From positions 1-35,649 of the forward strand of contig JABLWX010000021.1 of the NCBI GenBank assembly GCA_013178315.1: a stretch of DNA of 35,649 bases, read 5' to 3'. This document shows, in pieces, positions 24,008-35,649 of the stretch. Positions within the stretch are counted from its first letter, which is position 1, and every line of letters begins with the position of its first letter. The position numbers and the translations under genes were made by a program. The notes under the pieces were generated by a model. It was not told where the DNA came from, did no database searches, and worked only from the letters and a program-made list of their open reading frames with translations. This DNA is from Candidatus Aminicenantota bacterium (GTDB lineage Bacteria > Acidobacteriota > Aminicenantia > Aminicenantales > Saccharicenantaceae).

Positions 24008-25594
24008 ATGGGACGGCGAAGAACGCGAGATACAAACAAGAATAATCCTGCACTAAATAACGGCGCCACTCTCGGCTTTGAAAAGAAGATGTGGGAGGCG
24101 GCTGACGCCCTCCGGGGCTCGATGGATGCCGCCGAATACAAACATGTTGTCCTTGGCCTGATCTTCCTCAAATATATCTCGGATTCATTTGAAGAGCTTC
24201 ATGCCCGGCTCGAGGCCGAACGCTCTCAGGGCGCCGACCCCGAAGACCCCGATGAATACCGCGCTCTTAACGTTTTCTGGGTTCCTCCTGAAGCTCGCTG
24301 GTCCCACCTTAAAGATAACGCTGTTCAGCCGACTATCGGCCAGCTTGTCGACGAAGCCATGGACGCGGTCGAACGGGACAATCCTTCCCTTAAAGGAGTT
24401 CTCCCGAAGGATTACGCTCGCCCGGCGCTCGATAAGCAGCGGCTCGGCCAGCTTATAAACCTCATCAGCAACATTGGTCTCGGTGACGAAGAAAGTCGCT
24501 CGAAGGATATTCTTGGCCGCGTGTACGAATATTTCCTGTCCCAGTTCGCCAGCGCTGAGGGCAAAAAGGGCGGAGAGTTTTACACGCCGCGGTGCATCGT
24601 CCGCCTCCTCGTTGAAATGCTCCAGCCATTCAGGGGCCGTGTCTATGACCCCTGTTGCGGTTCATCAGGAATGTTCGTTCAATCCGAGGAGTTCATCCGG
24701 GCCCACGGCGGCCGCCTCGGCGACATTGCCATCTATGGCCAGGAATCAAATTACACCACCTGGCGCCTGGCTAAAATGAACCTGGCTATCCGGGGAATTG
24801 AAGGCCAGATCGCCCATGGCGATAGCTTCCACAACGACCGTTTTCCCGACCTGAAGGCCGATTATATCCTGGCCAATCCACCTTTTAACGTTAGCGACTG
24901 GCGGGGCGAGCTCTTGAGAGAAGATAAGCGCTGGAAATACGGTGTTCCGCCCGTGGGTAACGCTAACTTTGCCTGGGTTCAGCACATCATTTACCATCTT
25001 GCGCCAACCGGTCTTGCCGGTTTTGTCCTGGCCAACGGCTCAATGTCTTCCAACCAATCCGGCGAAGGCGAAATCAGGAAAAACATCATCGAAGCCGACC
25101 TGGTTGACTGCATGGTTGCCCTTCCCGGGCAACTGTTTTATTCCACCCAGATTCCCGCCTGCCTCTGGTTTCTCGCCCGGGACAAAAAAAATGGCCGCTT
25201 CAGAGACCGCAGGGGCCAGGTCCTGTTCATTGATGCCCGAAAAATGGGCCGAATGGTCGACAGAACGCATCGTGAATTGACTGAGGATGACATCGCAAAG
25301 ATTGCCGGCACTTACCATGCCTGGCGGGGAGATAAGGGGGCCGATAAAAAATATGAGGATATACCCGGCTTCTGTAAATCCGCTACGCTCGAAGAAATAC
25401 GAAAGCATGGCTATGTGCTTACCCCCGGTCGTTATGTTGGCGCTGAAAAAAAGGAAGACGACGGCGAGCCATTCGCGGAAAAGATGCAGCGGCTGGTGGC
25501 TCAGCTGCGTGAGCAGCAAGCCGAGGCCGCTAAGCTGGATGCGGCTATCGCCGCTAACCTCAAAAACCTCGGCTTTCCCCTGGGAGACGATTGA
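24008..25594 (+). CDS. hsdM: Type I restriction-modification DNA methyltransferase subunit M
   Basis: The adenine-N6 methyltransferase of a type I system, which modifies host sites with HsdS and joins HsdR to form the restriction complex. The 528-residue protein has an N-terminal helical HsdM_N domain (about 15-160), the SAM-binding motif [11 protein letters not shown] at 214-223 and the catalytic NPPF at 290-293, followed by a helical C-terminal part with a predicted coiled segment (about 490-520). AGAGG lies just upstream of ATG 24008. It is the first gene of the six-gene island. Its codon use (many CTC and CGC) differs from the CTG/GCC bias of the host genes to the left, suggesting transfer. 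Confidence 0.96.
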   Translation: MGRRRTRDTNKNNPALNNGATLGFEKKMWEAADALRGSMDAAEYKHVVLGLIFLKYISDSFEELHARLEAERSQGADPEDPDEYRALNVFWVPPEARWSHLKDNAVQPTIGQLVDEAMDAVERDNPSLKGVLPKDYARPALDKQRLGQLINLISNIGLGDEESRSKDILGRVYEYFLSQFASAEGKKGGEFYTPRCIVRLLVEMLQPFRGRVYDPCCGSSGMFVQSEEFIRAHGGRLGDIAIYGQESNYTTWRLAKMNLAIRGIEGQIAHGDSFHNDRFPDLKADYILANPPFNVSDWRGELLREDKRWKYGVPPVGNANFAWVQHIIYHLAPTGLAGFVLANGSMSSNQSGEGEIRKNIIEADLVDCMVALPGQLFYSTQIPACLWFLARDKKNGRFRDRRGQVLFIDARKMGRMVDRTHRELTEDDIAKIAGTYHAWRGDKGADKKYEDIPGFCKSATLEEIRKHGYVLTPGRYVGAEKKEDDGEPFAEKMQRLVAQLREQQAEAAKLDAAIAANLKNLGFPLGDD

Positions 25595-25617
25595 TATGAG
25601 GTTGGGAAAAACGTGTT

Positions 25618-25672
25618 GCTTATTAAAGAAAAATGGCTTATCCTTTAATAATGGAGGCGCTTATTAAAGGAT
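25618..25672 (+). promoter_or_regulatory. Operator-like array of TTATTAAAG repeats before fic
   Basis: A perfect 12-bp inverted repeat ATCCTTTAATAA (25640-25651) and TTATTAAAGGAT (25661-25672) has a 9-base spacer. A third copy, GCTTATTAAAG (25618-25628), is repeated exactly at 25659-25669, an offset of 41 bp. The array occupies the hsdM-fic gap, ending 22 bases before the fic start. The symmetry suggests a dimeric DNA-binding protein or an RNA hairpin that splits expression of hsdM from the distal genes. Confidence 0.65.
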
Positions 25673-25693
25673 GATTAATTAAGGGGAACTTAG

Positions 25694-26857
25694 TTGAGGA
25701 GAGGAATTACCGGGCGCTATGAAGTGACGCTTGTGGGGGGTGAACAGGTCCGCGCCTTCATTCCCGACCCCCTGCCGCCAAAGCCACCGCTCGAACTGTC
25801 CAATTCTCGTCAACGGCTGCTAGAAAGAGCAACGCTGGCCCTGGGCCGGCTTGACAGCATAACGCTTCTCCTTCCCGACCCGGACCTTTTTCTTTATTCC
25901 TATGTCCGCAGGGAAGCCGTTCTTTCCTCGCAGATCGAGGGAACGCAGTCTTCTCTTGCCGACCTGATGCTATTCGAACTGGAAGAAGCCCCGGGCGTCC
26001 CGTTAGATGATGTCGTCGAGGTCTCAAACTATGTGGCTGCGCTGGATCACGGGGTGGCGCGGCTGGGTGAAGGCTTTCCCCTTTCCAACCGGCTTATCAG
26101 GGAAATGCAGGCTAAGCTTCTTTCAAGCGGCAGAGGCAGTGAAAGGTCTCCGGGAGAATTCCGTCGCTCTCAAAACTGGATTGGAGGCGCGAGGCCGGGA
26201 ACAGCCCATTTCGTGCCGCCGCCACCCGCTTTCGTCGCAGACTGCATGACCCAATTGGAGCGTTTCATCCACGACGAGCACACGCCCTATCCGACGCTCG
26301 TCAAAGCAGCGCTGGCGCACGTCCAGTTTGAGACGATCCACCCTCTCCTCGACGGCAACGGCCGCATCGGCCGCCTGTTGATAGCGCTCCTTCTTCATCA
26401 CGGCGGCGTTCTCACGCGGCCGCTTCTTTATTTAAGTCTTTATTTCAAGAAGAACCGCGATGAATACTACCGGCTGCTGGACCTGGTACGTTCCGACGGC
26501 GATTGGGAAGCCTGGCTCGATTTCTTTCTGGAGGGGGTTGAGCAGACGGCTGACGGCGCCGTGAACACGGCCTGGCGGCTCGTGACTCTATTCAAGGAAG
26601 ACGAGGAGCGAATAAGAGGCCTCGGACGGGCAGCGATGACAGCGGCGGTCGTATTCGGCGCTTTCCGTAGCCGGCCCCTGCTGACAATCAATGAGGTGTG
26701 CAAGCGCTCCGGAGCTACTTTCCCGTCGGCATCGAAGGCTATAGACAATCTCATCAAACTCGGTATTGTCCGCGAGATCACCGGCCGGCAGAGAAACAGG
26801 GTTTTCTCGTATGATAGATACTTAACGATTCTGAGCGAAGGCACGGAGCGGCTGTGA
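25694..26857 (+). CDS. Fic family protein (probable AMP-transferase)
   Basis: A 387-residue Fic-domain protein; many members transfer AMP from ATP to target proteins. The core motif HPLLDGNGRIGR (H216-R227) keeps the catalytic histidine, acidic residue and phosphate-binding residues. Residues 78-83 (SSQIEG) fit the inhibitory S/T-xxx-E-G/N helix motif, placed N-terminal to the Fic core as in class II self-inhibited proteins. The C-terminal region (about 310-387, LTINEVCKRSGATFPSASKAIDNLIKLGIVREI) looks like a winged helix. The start is TTG 25694 with AAGGGGA upstream. Fic genes are known accessory genes in type I restriction loci; target and role here are not visible. Confidence 0.92.
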   Translation: MRRGITGRYEVTLVGGEQVRAFIPDPLPPKPPLELSNSRQRLLERATLALGRLDSITLLLPDPDLFLYSYVRREAVLSSQIEGTQSSLADLMLFELEEAPGVPLDDVVEVSNYVAALDHGVARLGEGFPLSNRLIREMQAKLLSSGRGSERSPGEFRRSQNWIGGARPGTAHFVPPPPAFVADCMTQLERFIHDEHTPYPTLVKAALAHVQFETIHPLLDGNGRIGRLLIALLLHHGGVLTRPLLYLSLYFKKNRDEYYRLLDLVRSDGDWEAWLDFFLEGVEQTADGAVNTAWRLVTLFKEDEERIRGLGRAAMTAAVVFGAFRSRPLLTINEVCKRSGATFPSASKAIDNLIKLGIVREITGRQRNRVFSYDRYLTILSEGTERL

Positions 26858-26912
26858 AGAGGAGATACTTATTTAAATTCGCTCTTGCCGTTGTATCTTA
26901 AGGAGCAAACGG

Positions 26913-28168
<1,256 letters not shown>

Positions 28169-28172
<4 letters not shown>

Positions 28173-29575
28173 GCGAAAATGAGAGGAAACAAGAAACTGC
28201 CAAGAAGGACCAATTTTGGGTCGGTGGTGAGGAATTGCTCCCAAAATTGCCCCAAGTCATTGGTGAGGCTGGCGGTCGGTCTGAGGAAAACGACCGCAAG
28301 GTCGAACAAGCTCTCGAGGAAATTAGAATTCGCATCGGTACACTTTTAAAGACGGACACTGTATCCCTTCTCCTTGGAGCAGGGGCATCCGTCGAGTGCG
28401 GTGGGCAATTGATCGGATCCGTTCCGCCCGACCTCGAAAAGGCCTTGCAGACGGAAGGTATTTTGGAATCAACCAATCCGCGGATTCGACGGTGGTTAGC
28501 TCTGTTCTATCTGGCCATTTGGGGCTGCGGAGATCACAACAGCCCGACCACGCGCGAAGCTATACTCAAGCGTCGGCAGGAAATGAACAGCCCGAATCCT
28601 ACGGTACTTACGGCCAACTTCGAGCAAGTGCTGGCCCAACTTCATCAGTGGCGTGCTGCATTGCCGGCGGTTGGTGGCCACTTGCGAATTGACGGCTCAC
28701 TGGCGATCAATGCTAAGGCCAAAGATCTCGATGAAGCGCTTCAGCATGCGACGCACGCCCTGGCGAAAACGTGTGTCCTTCCTGTTGATGGGAAAGAGCA
28801 GGGACTGGTGTCTTATAGAACGCTGATTCGTGAATTGTTGACTCGACCTTTAAACCTCAAGCGGGTGAACCTCTTTACGCTGAACTACGATACACTCGTC
28901 GAGCAGGCTGCCGACGCGGAGGGCGTCGTTTTGCTGGATGGTTTCGTTGGGACACAACGTCGCTTATTTCGTCCTGAAAGCTACGAACAGGACCTGTACT
29001 TCCCGGCCGAGACGACCGAGGGCTGCGTCCATCGCTTCGACCGCGTGTTACATCTCTACAAATTGCACGGCTCAATCACTTGGCGCCGAACTGAGCCAAC
29101 GATTGACAATCCCTATGGAGTGCAGTCGGAGCGGTTTGATCCCAAAACTACCGATCCGTTGTTGATTTACCCGACGCCTACCAAATATGGCGAAACGCTG
29201 GGCCTGCCTTATTCCGAGCTGTTCCGTCGTTTTGCAGCAGCCGTTGTGCGCCCACAATCAGTACTGTTTGTGATCGGGTACGGATTCGGCGACGAACACG
29301 TGAATGCGATTATTAGGCAGGCACTGGCGGTCCCGAGCTTTACTTTAGTGATTGTAGATCCGGATCCGAAAAGCGAGTTTGTCCAGGTGCTCAAAAAGCA
29401 AAAGGACCATCGTGTCTGGATCGCTCAGGGGCCGACACTTGGCACCTTCTCGGGCTTTGTAGGTCAATTACTTCCAGACTTGCAGGATGAGCAAGTACGG
29501 CAAAAGGTGATCGCAACCTACCGTGCGCTTTCTAAGGACAAACCATCGCAGGGAGGTGCAACCGATGGCGACTGA
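28169..29575 (+). CDS. SIR2-domain protein (probable NADase of a SIR2-HerA defence pair)
   Basis: A 468-residue SIR2-like protein. Residues 70-74 are the nucleotide-binding GAGAS in LLLGAGASVECGG; FTLNYDTLVE (236-245) has the TxNxD NAD motif; KLHGSITW (298-305) has the catalytic-type histidine H300; and IGYGFGDEHVNAII (369-382) is the distal NAD-site helix. SIR2 proteins coupled to HerA ATPases deplete NAD during phage infection in known systems, which is the inferred role here. An N-terminal charged stretch (1-55) precedes the fold. No deacetylase zinc fingers are seen. ATG 28169 overlaps the hsdS stop; it overlaps herA by 11 bases. Confidence 0.9.
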
Positions 29576-31766
29576 CTTTGAAATTGGACGTGTGGTTGCC
29601 GTCGATACGGCGCAGGTAACTATTGAACTGAACCGCGACCTGAAGGGGATGAGCCGGATCACTTACGAGGGGCCCCAAGAAGTCGGTCGGATCAACTCCT
29701 ATGTGATTATCCCCGTGGGCGCGAGGCGCCTAGTTGCTATGGTAACGCGCATTGTCCTGGTTGAAGAAGCGGAGATGAAGGCAGACCGGACGATGGTTGC
29801 ACTTCCTGCTGCCCGCCGCCTGATGAAGGCCACGCTCATCGGTACCATTGATGGGAGCGTATTTCGTCAAGGAGTGTCACTGTTTCCGGTGCTTGATAGT
29901 CCTGTTCACCTGGCCGGGCGATCCGATTTGGATGCCATCTTCGGCCCTGTCGAACAAGCAGGCGATAAAAACCCAGATTCTGATAAGCCAGGCTGCTGCA
30001 TCCCGATTGGAGAGTCTGTTGTCATGCAGGGGCGACCGATCCGGATCGACCCCGACGCGTTCTTCGGCAAACATGCTGCGATCCTAGGAAGCACTGGTTC
30101 TGGCAAATCTTGCACCATCGCAAGTCTAATCCAGGCGATTCACGAGCAACAGGCGGTTAAGCGGACGACATTCGTAATTCTGGATACGAACGGCGAGTAC
30201 CGAACAGCATTCCAGAAGCAAAAGGAGGACGGCACTTGGGAAGAAGCCGCGACGCGGCGCACTCTCTTCATACCCTCTGACCCAAGCATTACAGCCGACC
30301 GGCTCGTGATTCCGTACTGGTTCATGAATGCTGAGGACTTTGTTAGGCTGTTTCAGGCATCGAAGGGCGTGCAGCGACCCGTTCTCCTTGAGGCTTTACG
30401 GATCTCCCGAAATGAAGCCGATGCGGTATCCCAGCTTGCCCTCCTGCGAGAGGAACTAATCCACGAGTTCAATCGGATCTGGTCGCTGTCCGGAAAGGAT
30501 GAAAGGACATCGAGAGATGTGCGTGACCTGGCCGAGGGGCTCAAGAGGCGGATCGACCAAGACGACTTGACAGAAGCATGGACTGAAGCAATGGGCACTT
30601 ACAAAATAACCAAGGAAGATGTGGACAATGCCCTAAGTAAAATCATAGAAAACGCAACGAAGTTTATAGACGACAACAAATTCCCCAAGGTGCTTCCCGC
30701 TGATGCAAGGAAGGCGATCCAAGATGCAATGGATCCAATCTATCAGAAGCTGACTGGGGCGCACATCGGCGAAGGCGGTGGGAGCTCTGGACGGTCGGCA
30801 GACGCCCCATTTCACTTTGATAAACTAAAGTTCCGTTCTCTCTATCTAGAACAGGTGCTGCGTCGTGAAGAATCAGGTGGAGCCAGGGCGCGCGACTATT
30901 GTGGGACGATGCTGTTGCGTATCGACCGTTTGCTGGCTGATCGTAGGTTCGATTTTCTTTTCGGGCCTGTAGGAGAGGCGCTACCAAAACCGTCGCATGC
31001 CTTAGCGACATTTCTACGCGATATATTGGGCATCGGGCCAGCTGCAGAAGCAAATATAAAGTTGACAAGCGAAGCAGATCTGCCGAAGGGAGTGTTGCCG
31101 TTCTATGACCGCCAGCGCAACAAGGAGAGTGCCTTCGATGTGGTGATACTTGATCTCAGCCTACTTGCAACAGAAGTGCTTGAGAACGTCACAGCCTTGA
31201 TCGGCCGGCTCATTCTCGAATTTCTGCAACGTCTTGGTGAACATGGCGGCGAAGGAGCACGAGGTTCCTTCCCTGTCGTGCTGGTCTTGGAAGAAGCACA
31301 AAACTATATCCAGCAACCGAGGTCTTCAGAAGACGAATCCATATCGCGGACTGTCTTCGAGAGGATTGCACGTGAAGGGCGAAAGTACGGTCTTAGTCTG
31401 GTGGTAGCTTCTCAGCGTCCGAGCGAGCTGTCCAAGACGGTTTTGTCACAGTGTAATAGTTTTATCGTACACCGTTTACAAAACCCGGAAGACCTCCGGT
31501 ACTTTAAGGAAATCGTGCCAGGTATTTACGGACCGATGCTTGAGCAAATCCCAGCACTCGCTCCGCAGACCGCACTCGTTCTTGGCGAGTGCGTTCCAGC
31601 CCCTGCCCTCGTGCGTATCCGAGAAGCTCGGCCTGTGCCAAGGAGCCGCGACCCGAAGTTCTATCGGTATTGGGTGGCCGATCAGGCTCCGTCAATCGAC
31701 GTTGAAGCTATCTGTATACTCTGGGAAGGTACTAAGGACGCCGATAATAAAGAAGAAGCTAAATGA
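29565..31766 (+). CDS. HerA-type hexameric ATPase/translocase
   Basis: A 733-residue HerA/FtsK-superfamily DNA translocase-like ATPase. An N-terminal HAS-barrel-like domain (1-about 110, beginning [18 protein letters not shown]) is followed by Walker [10 protein letters not shown] at 175-183. A long insertion (about 270-520) precedes Walker [13 protein letters not shown] near 570-580, and a sensor/Arg-finger-like region [21 protein letters not shown] follows. HerA forms hexamers and partners with nucleases or SIR2 proteins in defence. ATG 29565 is chosen over GTG 29523 because GGGAGG lies about 8 bases upstream and the HAS-barrel starts there. It overlaps the SIR2 gene (11 bases) and hsdR (4 bases). 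Confidence 0.92.
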   Translation: MATDFEIGRVVAVDTAQVTIELNRDLKGMSRITYEGPQEVGRINSYVIIPVGARRLVAMVTRIVLVEEAEMKADRTMVALPAARRLMKATLIGTIDGSVFRQGVSLFPVLDSPVHLAGRSDLDAIFGPVEQAGDKNPDSDKPGCCIPIGESVVMQGRPIRIDPDAFFGKHAAILGSTGSGKSCTIASLIQAIHEQQAVKRTTFVILDTNGEYRTAFQKQKEDGTWEEAATRRTLFIPSDPSITADRLVIPYWFMNAEDFVRLFQASKGVQRPVLLEALRISRNEADAVSQLALLREELIHEFNRIWSLSGKDERTSRDVRDLAEGLKRRIDQDDLTEAWTEAMGTYKITKEDVDNALSKIIENATKFIDDNKFPKVLPADARKAIQDAMDPIYQKLTGAHIGEGGGSSGRSADAPFHFDKLKFRSLYLEQVLRREESGGARARDYCGTMLLRIDRLLADRRFDFLFGPVGEALPKPSHALATFLRDILGIGPAAEANIKLTSEADLPKGVLPFYDRQRNKESAFDVVILDLSLLATEVLENVTALIGRLILEFLQRLGEHGGEGARGSFPVVLVLEEAQNYIQQPRSSEDESISRTVFERIAREGRKYGLSLVVASQRPSELSKTVLSQCNSFIVHRLQNPEDLRYFKEIVPGIYGPMLEQIPALAPQTALVLGECVPAPALVRIREARPVPRSRDPKFYRYWVADQAPSIDVEAICILWEGTKDADNKEEAK

Positions 31767-34700
31767 CAAATTACAGCTTTACTGAATCCACCGTCGAATC
31801 TGCGGCCCTGGCCTGGCTGGAGGCCATGGGCTGGGGTATTGCCTATGGGCCCAGCCTTGCGCCTGATCAACTATTCGCCGAACGGCGCGACTACAGCGAG
31901 GTGGTATTATCGCAACGCCTCCGCGATGCCCTCGACCGATTGAATCCGCTGCTTCCTCCTGACGTGCTATACGACGCCTTCAAAAAGATAACCCGGCCCG
32001 AGGGGGCAACTCTCGAATCGAGGAATCGCTCGTTCCACCGAAAAATCGTTGATGGAATCACGGTTGAGTATCGACGCGATGATGGAACCATTGCCGGTAC
32101 GCAAGCCAGAGTAATAGATTTTGATGACCCTGATAACAACGATTGGCTTGCTGTTAACCAATTTACTGTGGCCGAGAATAAACATACTCGACGTCCAGAT
32201 ATTGTCCTGTTTATAAACGGCCTTCCCGTGGCTGTCATCGAACTAAAAAATCCGGCTGACGAAAGAGCCACTATCTGGACAGCGTTTCAGCAGGTTCAGA
32301 CATACAAAAAAGAGATTTCTTCTCTGTTTGCTTTTAATGGGGCCATCGTTATTTCAGACGGTGTGGAAGCAAGAATCGGAACCATAACAGCTGACCGCGA
32401 ATGGTTTTTGCCCTGGAGAACAATAGAAGGAAAGCAAATTGCTGATGCCAGCTGGCCTCAACTTCAAGTTATTATTCAGGGAGTGTTTGAAAAGCGAAGA
32501 TTTCTTGATCTCTTGCGGTACTTTATCGTTTTTGAAGACTGGGGCGGCGGCAAGCTGCTAAAAAAAATGGCAGGTTATCACCAATTTCATGCGGTTAATG
32601 CGGCTGTGGAAGAGACATTGAGGGCGAGCCGGCTTCATGGGTTAAGAAAGGGCGAGGAGCCAGGCGAAGAACGACCAGGGATAGTAACAAAACCAAGAGA
32701 TGCTAAACCAGGCGACAGGCGCATTGGCGTTATCTGGCATACTCAGGGGGCTGGCAAGAGCTTGAGCATGGCTTTTTACGCCGGGCGCATCATTGTTCAT
32801 CCGGAAATGAACAACCCCACGATAGTGGTCATTACCGATAGAAATGACCTTGATGACCAGCTTTTCAAGAATTTCGCCCGCTGCCAGGAATTGTTGCGAC
32901 AGCCACCGGTCCAGGCGGAAAGCCGGGCTGATTTAAGAGAGAAGCTCAGGGTAGAAGCTGGAGGCGTAATTTTTACCACCATTCAGAAGTTTTTTCCTGA
33001 GGAAAAGGGCGACAGGAATCCTACGCTCTCAGACCGGCGCAATATCGTAGTCATTGCCGACGAGGCTCATCGCAGCCAGTATGATTTCATCGACGGGTTT
33101 GCCAGGCATATGCGGGACGCTCTTCCTAATGCTTCTTTTATCGGCTTTACCGGAACACCAATCGAACTTACGGACAGAAATACGAGGGCGGTGTTCGGGG
33201 ATTATATAAGCATTTATGATATCCAGCAGGCGGTGGAAGATGGCGCCACCGTGCCAATCTATTATGAAAGCCGGCTGGCCAAACTCGAGCTTAACGAGGC
33301 GGAGCGGCCAAAAATAGATCCTGAATTTGAGGTGGTAACCGAGGGCGAAGAAGTCGAGAGAAAAGAACGACTCAAAACAAAGTGGGCTCAGCTTGAGGCA
33401 ATCGTCGGAACAGAAAAACGCCTGCGGATGATTGCCAGGGACCTGATTGACCACTGGGAGAAGCGGCTGGAGGCCCTTGATGGCAAAGCGATGGTTGTGT
33501 GTATGAGCCGGAGAATTTGCGTTGAAATGTACAGGGAAATTATCAATCTGCGGCCGGAGTGGCATCACGAAGATGACGATAAGGGATATATCAAGGTTGT
33601 AATGACGGGCTCTGCTGCAGACCCGGTGGAGTGGCAACCCCATATTCGAAACAAGGAAAGAAGGGAAAGGCTGGCCAATAGATTCAGGGATCCGCAGGAC
33701 GGATTAAAAATGGTCATCGTACGTGATATGTGGCTTACAGGATTTGATGCGCCCAGCCTGCACACAATGTACCTGGATAAGCCGATGAGAGGACATGGCC
33801 TTATGCAGGCCATAGCGCGGGTTAATCGCATCTTCAGGGATAAACCAGGCGGTTTGGTAGTGGATTACCTTGGACTGGCTGACCAGTTGAGACAGGCCCT
33901 GGCGGCATATACTGGAAGCGGTGGGACCGGAAAAGCTTCCCTCGAGCAGGAGGAGGCGGTGGCCGTTATGCTGGAAAAATACGAGATATGTTGCGGACTT
34001 TTCCACGGGTTTGATTGGTCAGTCTGGGTGACGGGAACTCCAGAGGAAAGGGTGAAAATATTGCCGGCAGCCCAGGAGCATATCCTGGCCCAGGAAAACG
34101 GGAAAGAGAGGCTGCTAAAGGCAGTGACGGAGCTATCGCAGGCTTTTGCGCTGGCTGTACCCCATGAGGAGGCAATGCGGATTCGCGATGATGTTGGCTT
34201 CTTCCAGGCTGTCAGGTCGGTGGTGGCCAAGCGAGCGCCGGGAGATGCCAGGCCGGAAGATGAACTCGACCACGCTATCCAACAAATCGTCTCCAAAGCG
34301 ATTGCGCCAGAGAAGGTGATTGATATTTTCGCGGCTGCGGGGTTGAAAAAACCTGACATTTCTATTCTTTCTGATGAGTTTTTGGCTGAAGTAAAAGGAA
34401 TGGAGCATCGAAATCTGGCTGTGGAGCTGCTCAGGAAATTGCTTACAGGTGAGATACGGACGAGGAGTAGAAAAAATGTTGTTCAGGCGCGCTCGTTTGC
34501 CGAGATGCTGGAGCAGGCGATAAGACGTTACCAGAATAGAACCATTGAGACAGTTCAGGTAATTGAGGAATTGATTAATCTGGCCAAAGAAATGCGGGAG
34601 GCGGATAGGCGAGGAGAAAAACTTGGGTTGACAGAGGAAGAACTGGCTTTTTACGATGCGCTCGAAACGAGTGACAGCGCCGTGCGGGTGCTGGGCGACG

Positions 34701-34915
34701 AAACGCTAAAGACAATTGCCCGGGAGCTGGTTGCGGCAGTGCGCAATAATGTGACCATTGATTGGCAGGTAAGAGAGAGTGTTCGGGCCGGGTTGCGGGT
34801 AATCGTCAAACGGATTTTGCGCAAATATGGCTACCCGCCGGATAAGCAGGAGAAGGCAACGCAGACGGTATTGGAGCAAGCCGAAGCGCTCTCAGAATTC
34901 TGGACCGCCGCCTGA
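31763..34915 (+). CDS. hsdR: Type I restriction endonuclease subunit R
   Basis: The translocating endonuclease subunit of the type I system. The 1050-residue protein has an N-terminal PD-(D/E)XK nuclease region with [21 protein letters not shown] (about 145-165), then a superfamily 2 helicase motor: Walker [11 protein letters not shown] (about 324-333), DEAH box (about 432-435), GFTGTPIE, and motifs V/VI in [18 protein letters not shown] and [13 protein letters not shown] helical C-terminal part (about 750-1050) should dock on HsdM/HsdS. All key residues are visible, so it looks intact. ATG overlaps the herA stop by 4 bases, so restriction subunit synthesis depends on translation through the inserted SIR2-HerA pair. 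Confidence 0.95.
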   Translation: MTNYSFTESTVESAALAWLEAMGWGIAYGPSLAPDQLFAERRDYSEVVLSQRLRDALDRLNPLLPPDVLYDAFKKITRPEGATLESRNRSFHRKIVDGITVEYRRDDGTIAGTQARVIDFDDPDNNDWLAVNQFTVAENKHTRRPDIVLFINGLPVAVIELKNPADERATIWTAFQQVQTYKKEISSLFAFNGAIVISDGVEARIGTITADREWFLPWRTIEGKQIADASWPQLQVIIQGVFEKRRFLDLLRYFIVFEDWGGGKLLKKMAGYHQFHAVNAAVEETLRASRLHGLRKGEEPGEERPGIVTKPRDAKPGDRRIGVIWHTQGAGKSLSMAFYAGRIIVHPEMNNPTIVVITDRNDLDDQLFKNFARCQELLRQPPVQAESRADLREKLRVEAGGVIFTTIQKFFPEEKGDRNPTLSDRRNIVVIADEAHRSQYDFIDGFARHMRDALPNASFIGFTGTPIELTDRNTRAVFGDYISIYDIQQAVEDGATVPIYYESRLAKLELNEAERPKIDPEFEVVTEGEEVERKERLKTKWAQLEAIVGTEKRLRMIARDLIDHWEKRLEALDGKAMVVCMSRRICVEMYREIINLRPEWHHEDDDKGYIKVVMTGSAADPVEWQPHIRNKERRERLANRFRDPQDGLKMVIVRDMWLTGFDAPSLHTMYLDKPMRGHGLMQAIARVNRIFRDKPGGLVVDYLGLADQLRQALAAYTGSGGTGKASLEQEEAVAVMLEKYEICCGLFHGFDWSVWVTGTPEERVKILPAAQEHILAQENGKERLLKAVTELSQAFALAVPHEEAMRIRDDVGFFQAVRSVVAKRAPGDARPEDELDHAIQQIVSKAIAPEKVIDIFAAAGLKKPDISILSDEFLAEVKGMEHRNLAVELLRKLLTGEIRTRSRKNVVQARSFAEMLEQAIRRYQNRTIETVQVIEELINLAKEMREADRRGEKLGLTEEELAFYDALETSDSAVRVLGDETLKTIARELVAAVRNNVTIDWQVRESVRAGLRVIVKRILRKYGYPPDKQEKATQTVLEQAEALSEFWTAA

Positions 34916-35115
34916 AAAATTACGAGGCTTCATCAACGCAAAATAAATTAAAATAAAAAATCAAATTCAAAACGAATTCCCTAAAACACAGAGCCGCAGG
35001 GCTAAAGCTCGTTATCAATCGCCCTCGTAAAAAATTGCCTTGAGCTCTCCTGTTATGTTAAGCTGGACGTGATGATTGGCTCTTTAATCCCCGATTATTC
35101 CCGGAGGCAAAAATC

Positions 35116-35649
35116 ATGAAGGCATTGAAAAGGCGTGATTTTTTAAAAATTTCGGCCGGAAGCAGTGCGGCCCTGGCCGTAGCGCCAGGACTGGTCAAAA
35201 CCGGTTCTCGCCAGGCTCAGTCCCCGCCGTGGACTTCTCCTCTGGCTAAAGGCCTGGTCAGTCCCGGCGGCCGGACAAAAGTCAAGGTGGCCAAAATTTA
35301 CATGGGAATGCCCGCGCCCCACTGGCCCAAGCCGTCTCTTAACCTTCAGGAAGAAATCAAATCCTATGAAAATCACTTCAGCCAGATGAAGGAAGAATTT
35401 GCCGATGTGGATTTCGTGGTCAATATACTGGCCAGCAAGCCCGAAGATGTGCTGCAACAGGCGGATAAAATCAAGGAAGCTGACGGCATCCTGGCCATTC
35501 ACCTGACCATCTGGATAACCCCCATCCTGGAAGCCATCCTGAAATTCAAAAAGCCCACGGTTCTTTTCGCTGCCCCCTATTCCGGGCACGAATGGACCTA
35601 TTACGGCGCACTGATGAAACAGGAAAAAGGAGAGCTGCTGGATTGCTTC
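35116..35649 (+). CDS. Tat-exported protein of unknown function (3' end outside window)
   Basis: 178 residues are visible before the window ends. The N-terminus KRRDFLKIS is a twin-arginine (Tat) motif followed by a short hydrophobic h-region (GSSAALAVAPGLV), so it is exported in folded form. The mature part (about 50-178) has alternating strands and helices, with DGILAIHLTIW followed by KKPTVLFAAPYSGHEW, a layout reminiscent of the N-terminal domain of L-fucose/arabinose isomerase-like folds. I cannot name a family. GGAGG at 35103-35107 is 8 bases before ATG 35116. Codon use returns to the host pattern, marking the right edge of the defence island within about 200 bp. Confidence 0.75.
   Translation, partial: MKALKRRDFLKISAGSSAALAVAPGLVKTGSRQAQSPPWTSPLAKGLVSPGGRTKVKVAKIYMGMPAPHWPKPSLNLQEEIKSYENHFSQMKEEFADVDFVVNILASKPEDVLQQADKIKEADGILAIHLTIWITPILEAILKFKKPTVLFAAPYSGHEWTYYGALMKQEKGELLDCF

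Overview
This window looks like chromosomal DNA of a GC-rich, Gram-negative-type bacterium. It carries bacterial housekeeping genes (rpsA with six S1 domains, trpS, scpA, scpB, ispH, an HU-like gene), a periplasmic PpiD-like chaperone and a Tat-signal protein. Many genes overlap by a few bases, TTG and GTG starts occur, and peptide-use genes (OPT transporter plus M29-type aminopeptidase) are present. A fermentative, possibly thermophilic lineage near Acidobacteriota/Aminicenantes would fit. That placement is an impression and has not been tested.

Layout. 1-2554: 3' part of a class I glutamine synthetase, then a convergent URO-D-family gene. 2767-7787: a promoter and four-gene operon encoding a NuoE/NuoF/HoxU-like NADH-oxidising flavo-iron-sulfur module and a GltB-type FMN domain protein, closed by a strong terminator. 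7977-11032: site-2 protease, trpS, scpA and scpB, tightly packed. 11228-16615: a promoter with an inverted repeat, then ispH, rpsA, HU, a HIT protein and a PpiD-like isomerase. 16659-19629: OPT transporter and aminopeptidase. 19630-20325: a gene-poor gap.

20326-22372 holds two tiny exported peptides with identical cysteine spacing (two CX6C pairs each), a terminator, an exported beta-propeller protein and a membrane-anchored thioredoxin-like protein. An unrecognised gene with a C-terminal HEPN-like R-x4-H motif follows (22399-23628).

23943-34915 is a defence island in one direction: hsdM, fic, hsdS, a SIR2-domain protein, a HerA-type ATPase, hsdR. A consensus-like promoter lies upstream. A perfect 12-bp inverted repeat plus a third half-site sits before fic. 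The SIR2-HerA pair is spliced between hsdS and hsdR with start/stop overlaps on both sides, so a probable NAD-consuming abortive module is translationally built into a type I restriction-modification operon. This is the most interesting system in the window, followed by the twin-CX6C peptide locus and the NADH-module/glutamate-synthase-like operon. The window ends inside a Tat-exported protein of unknown function.
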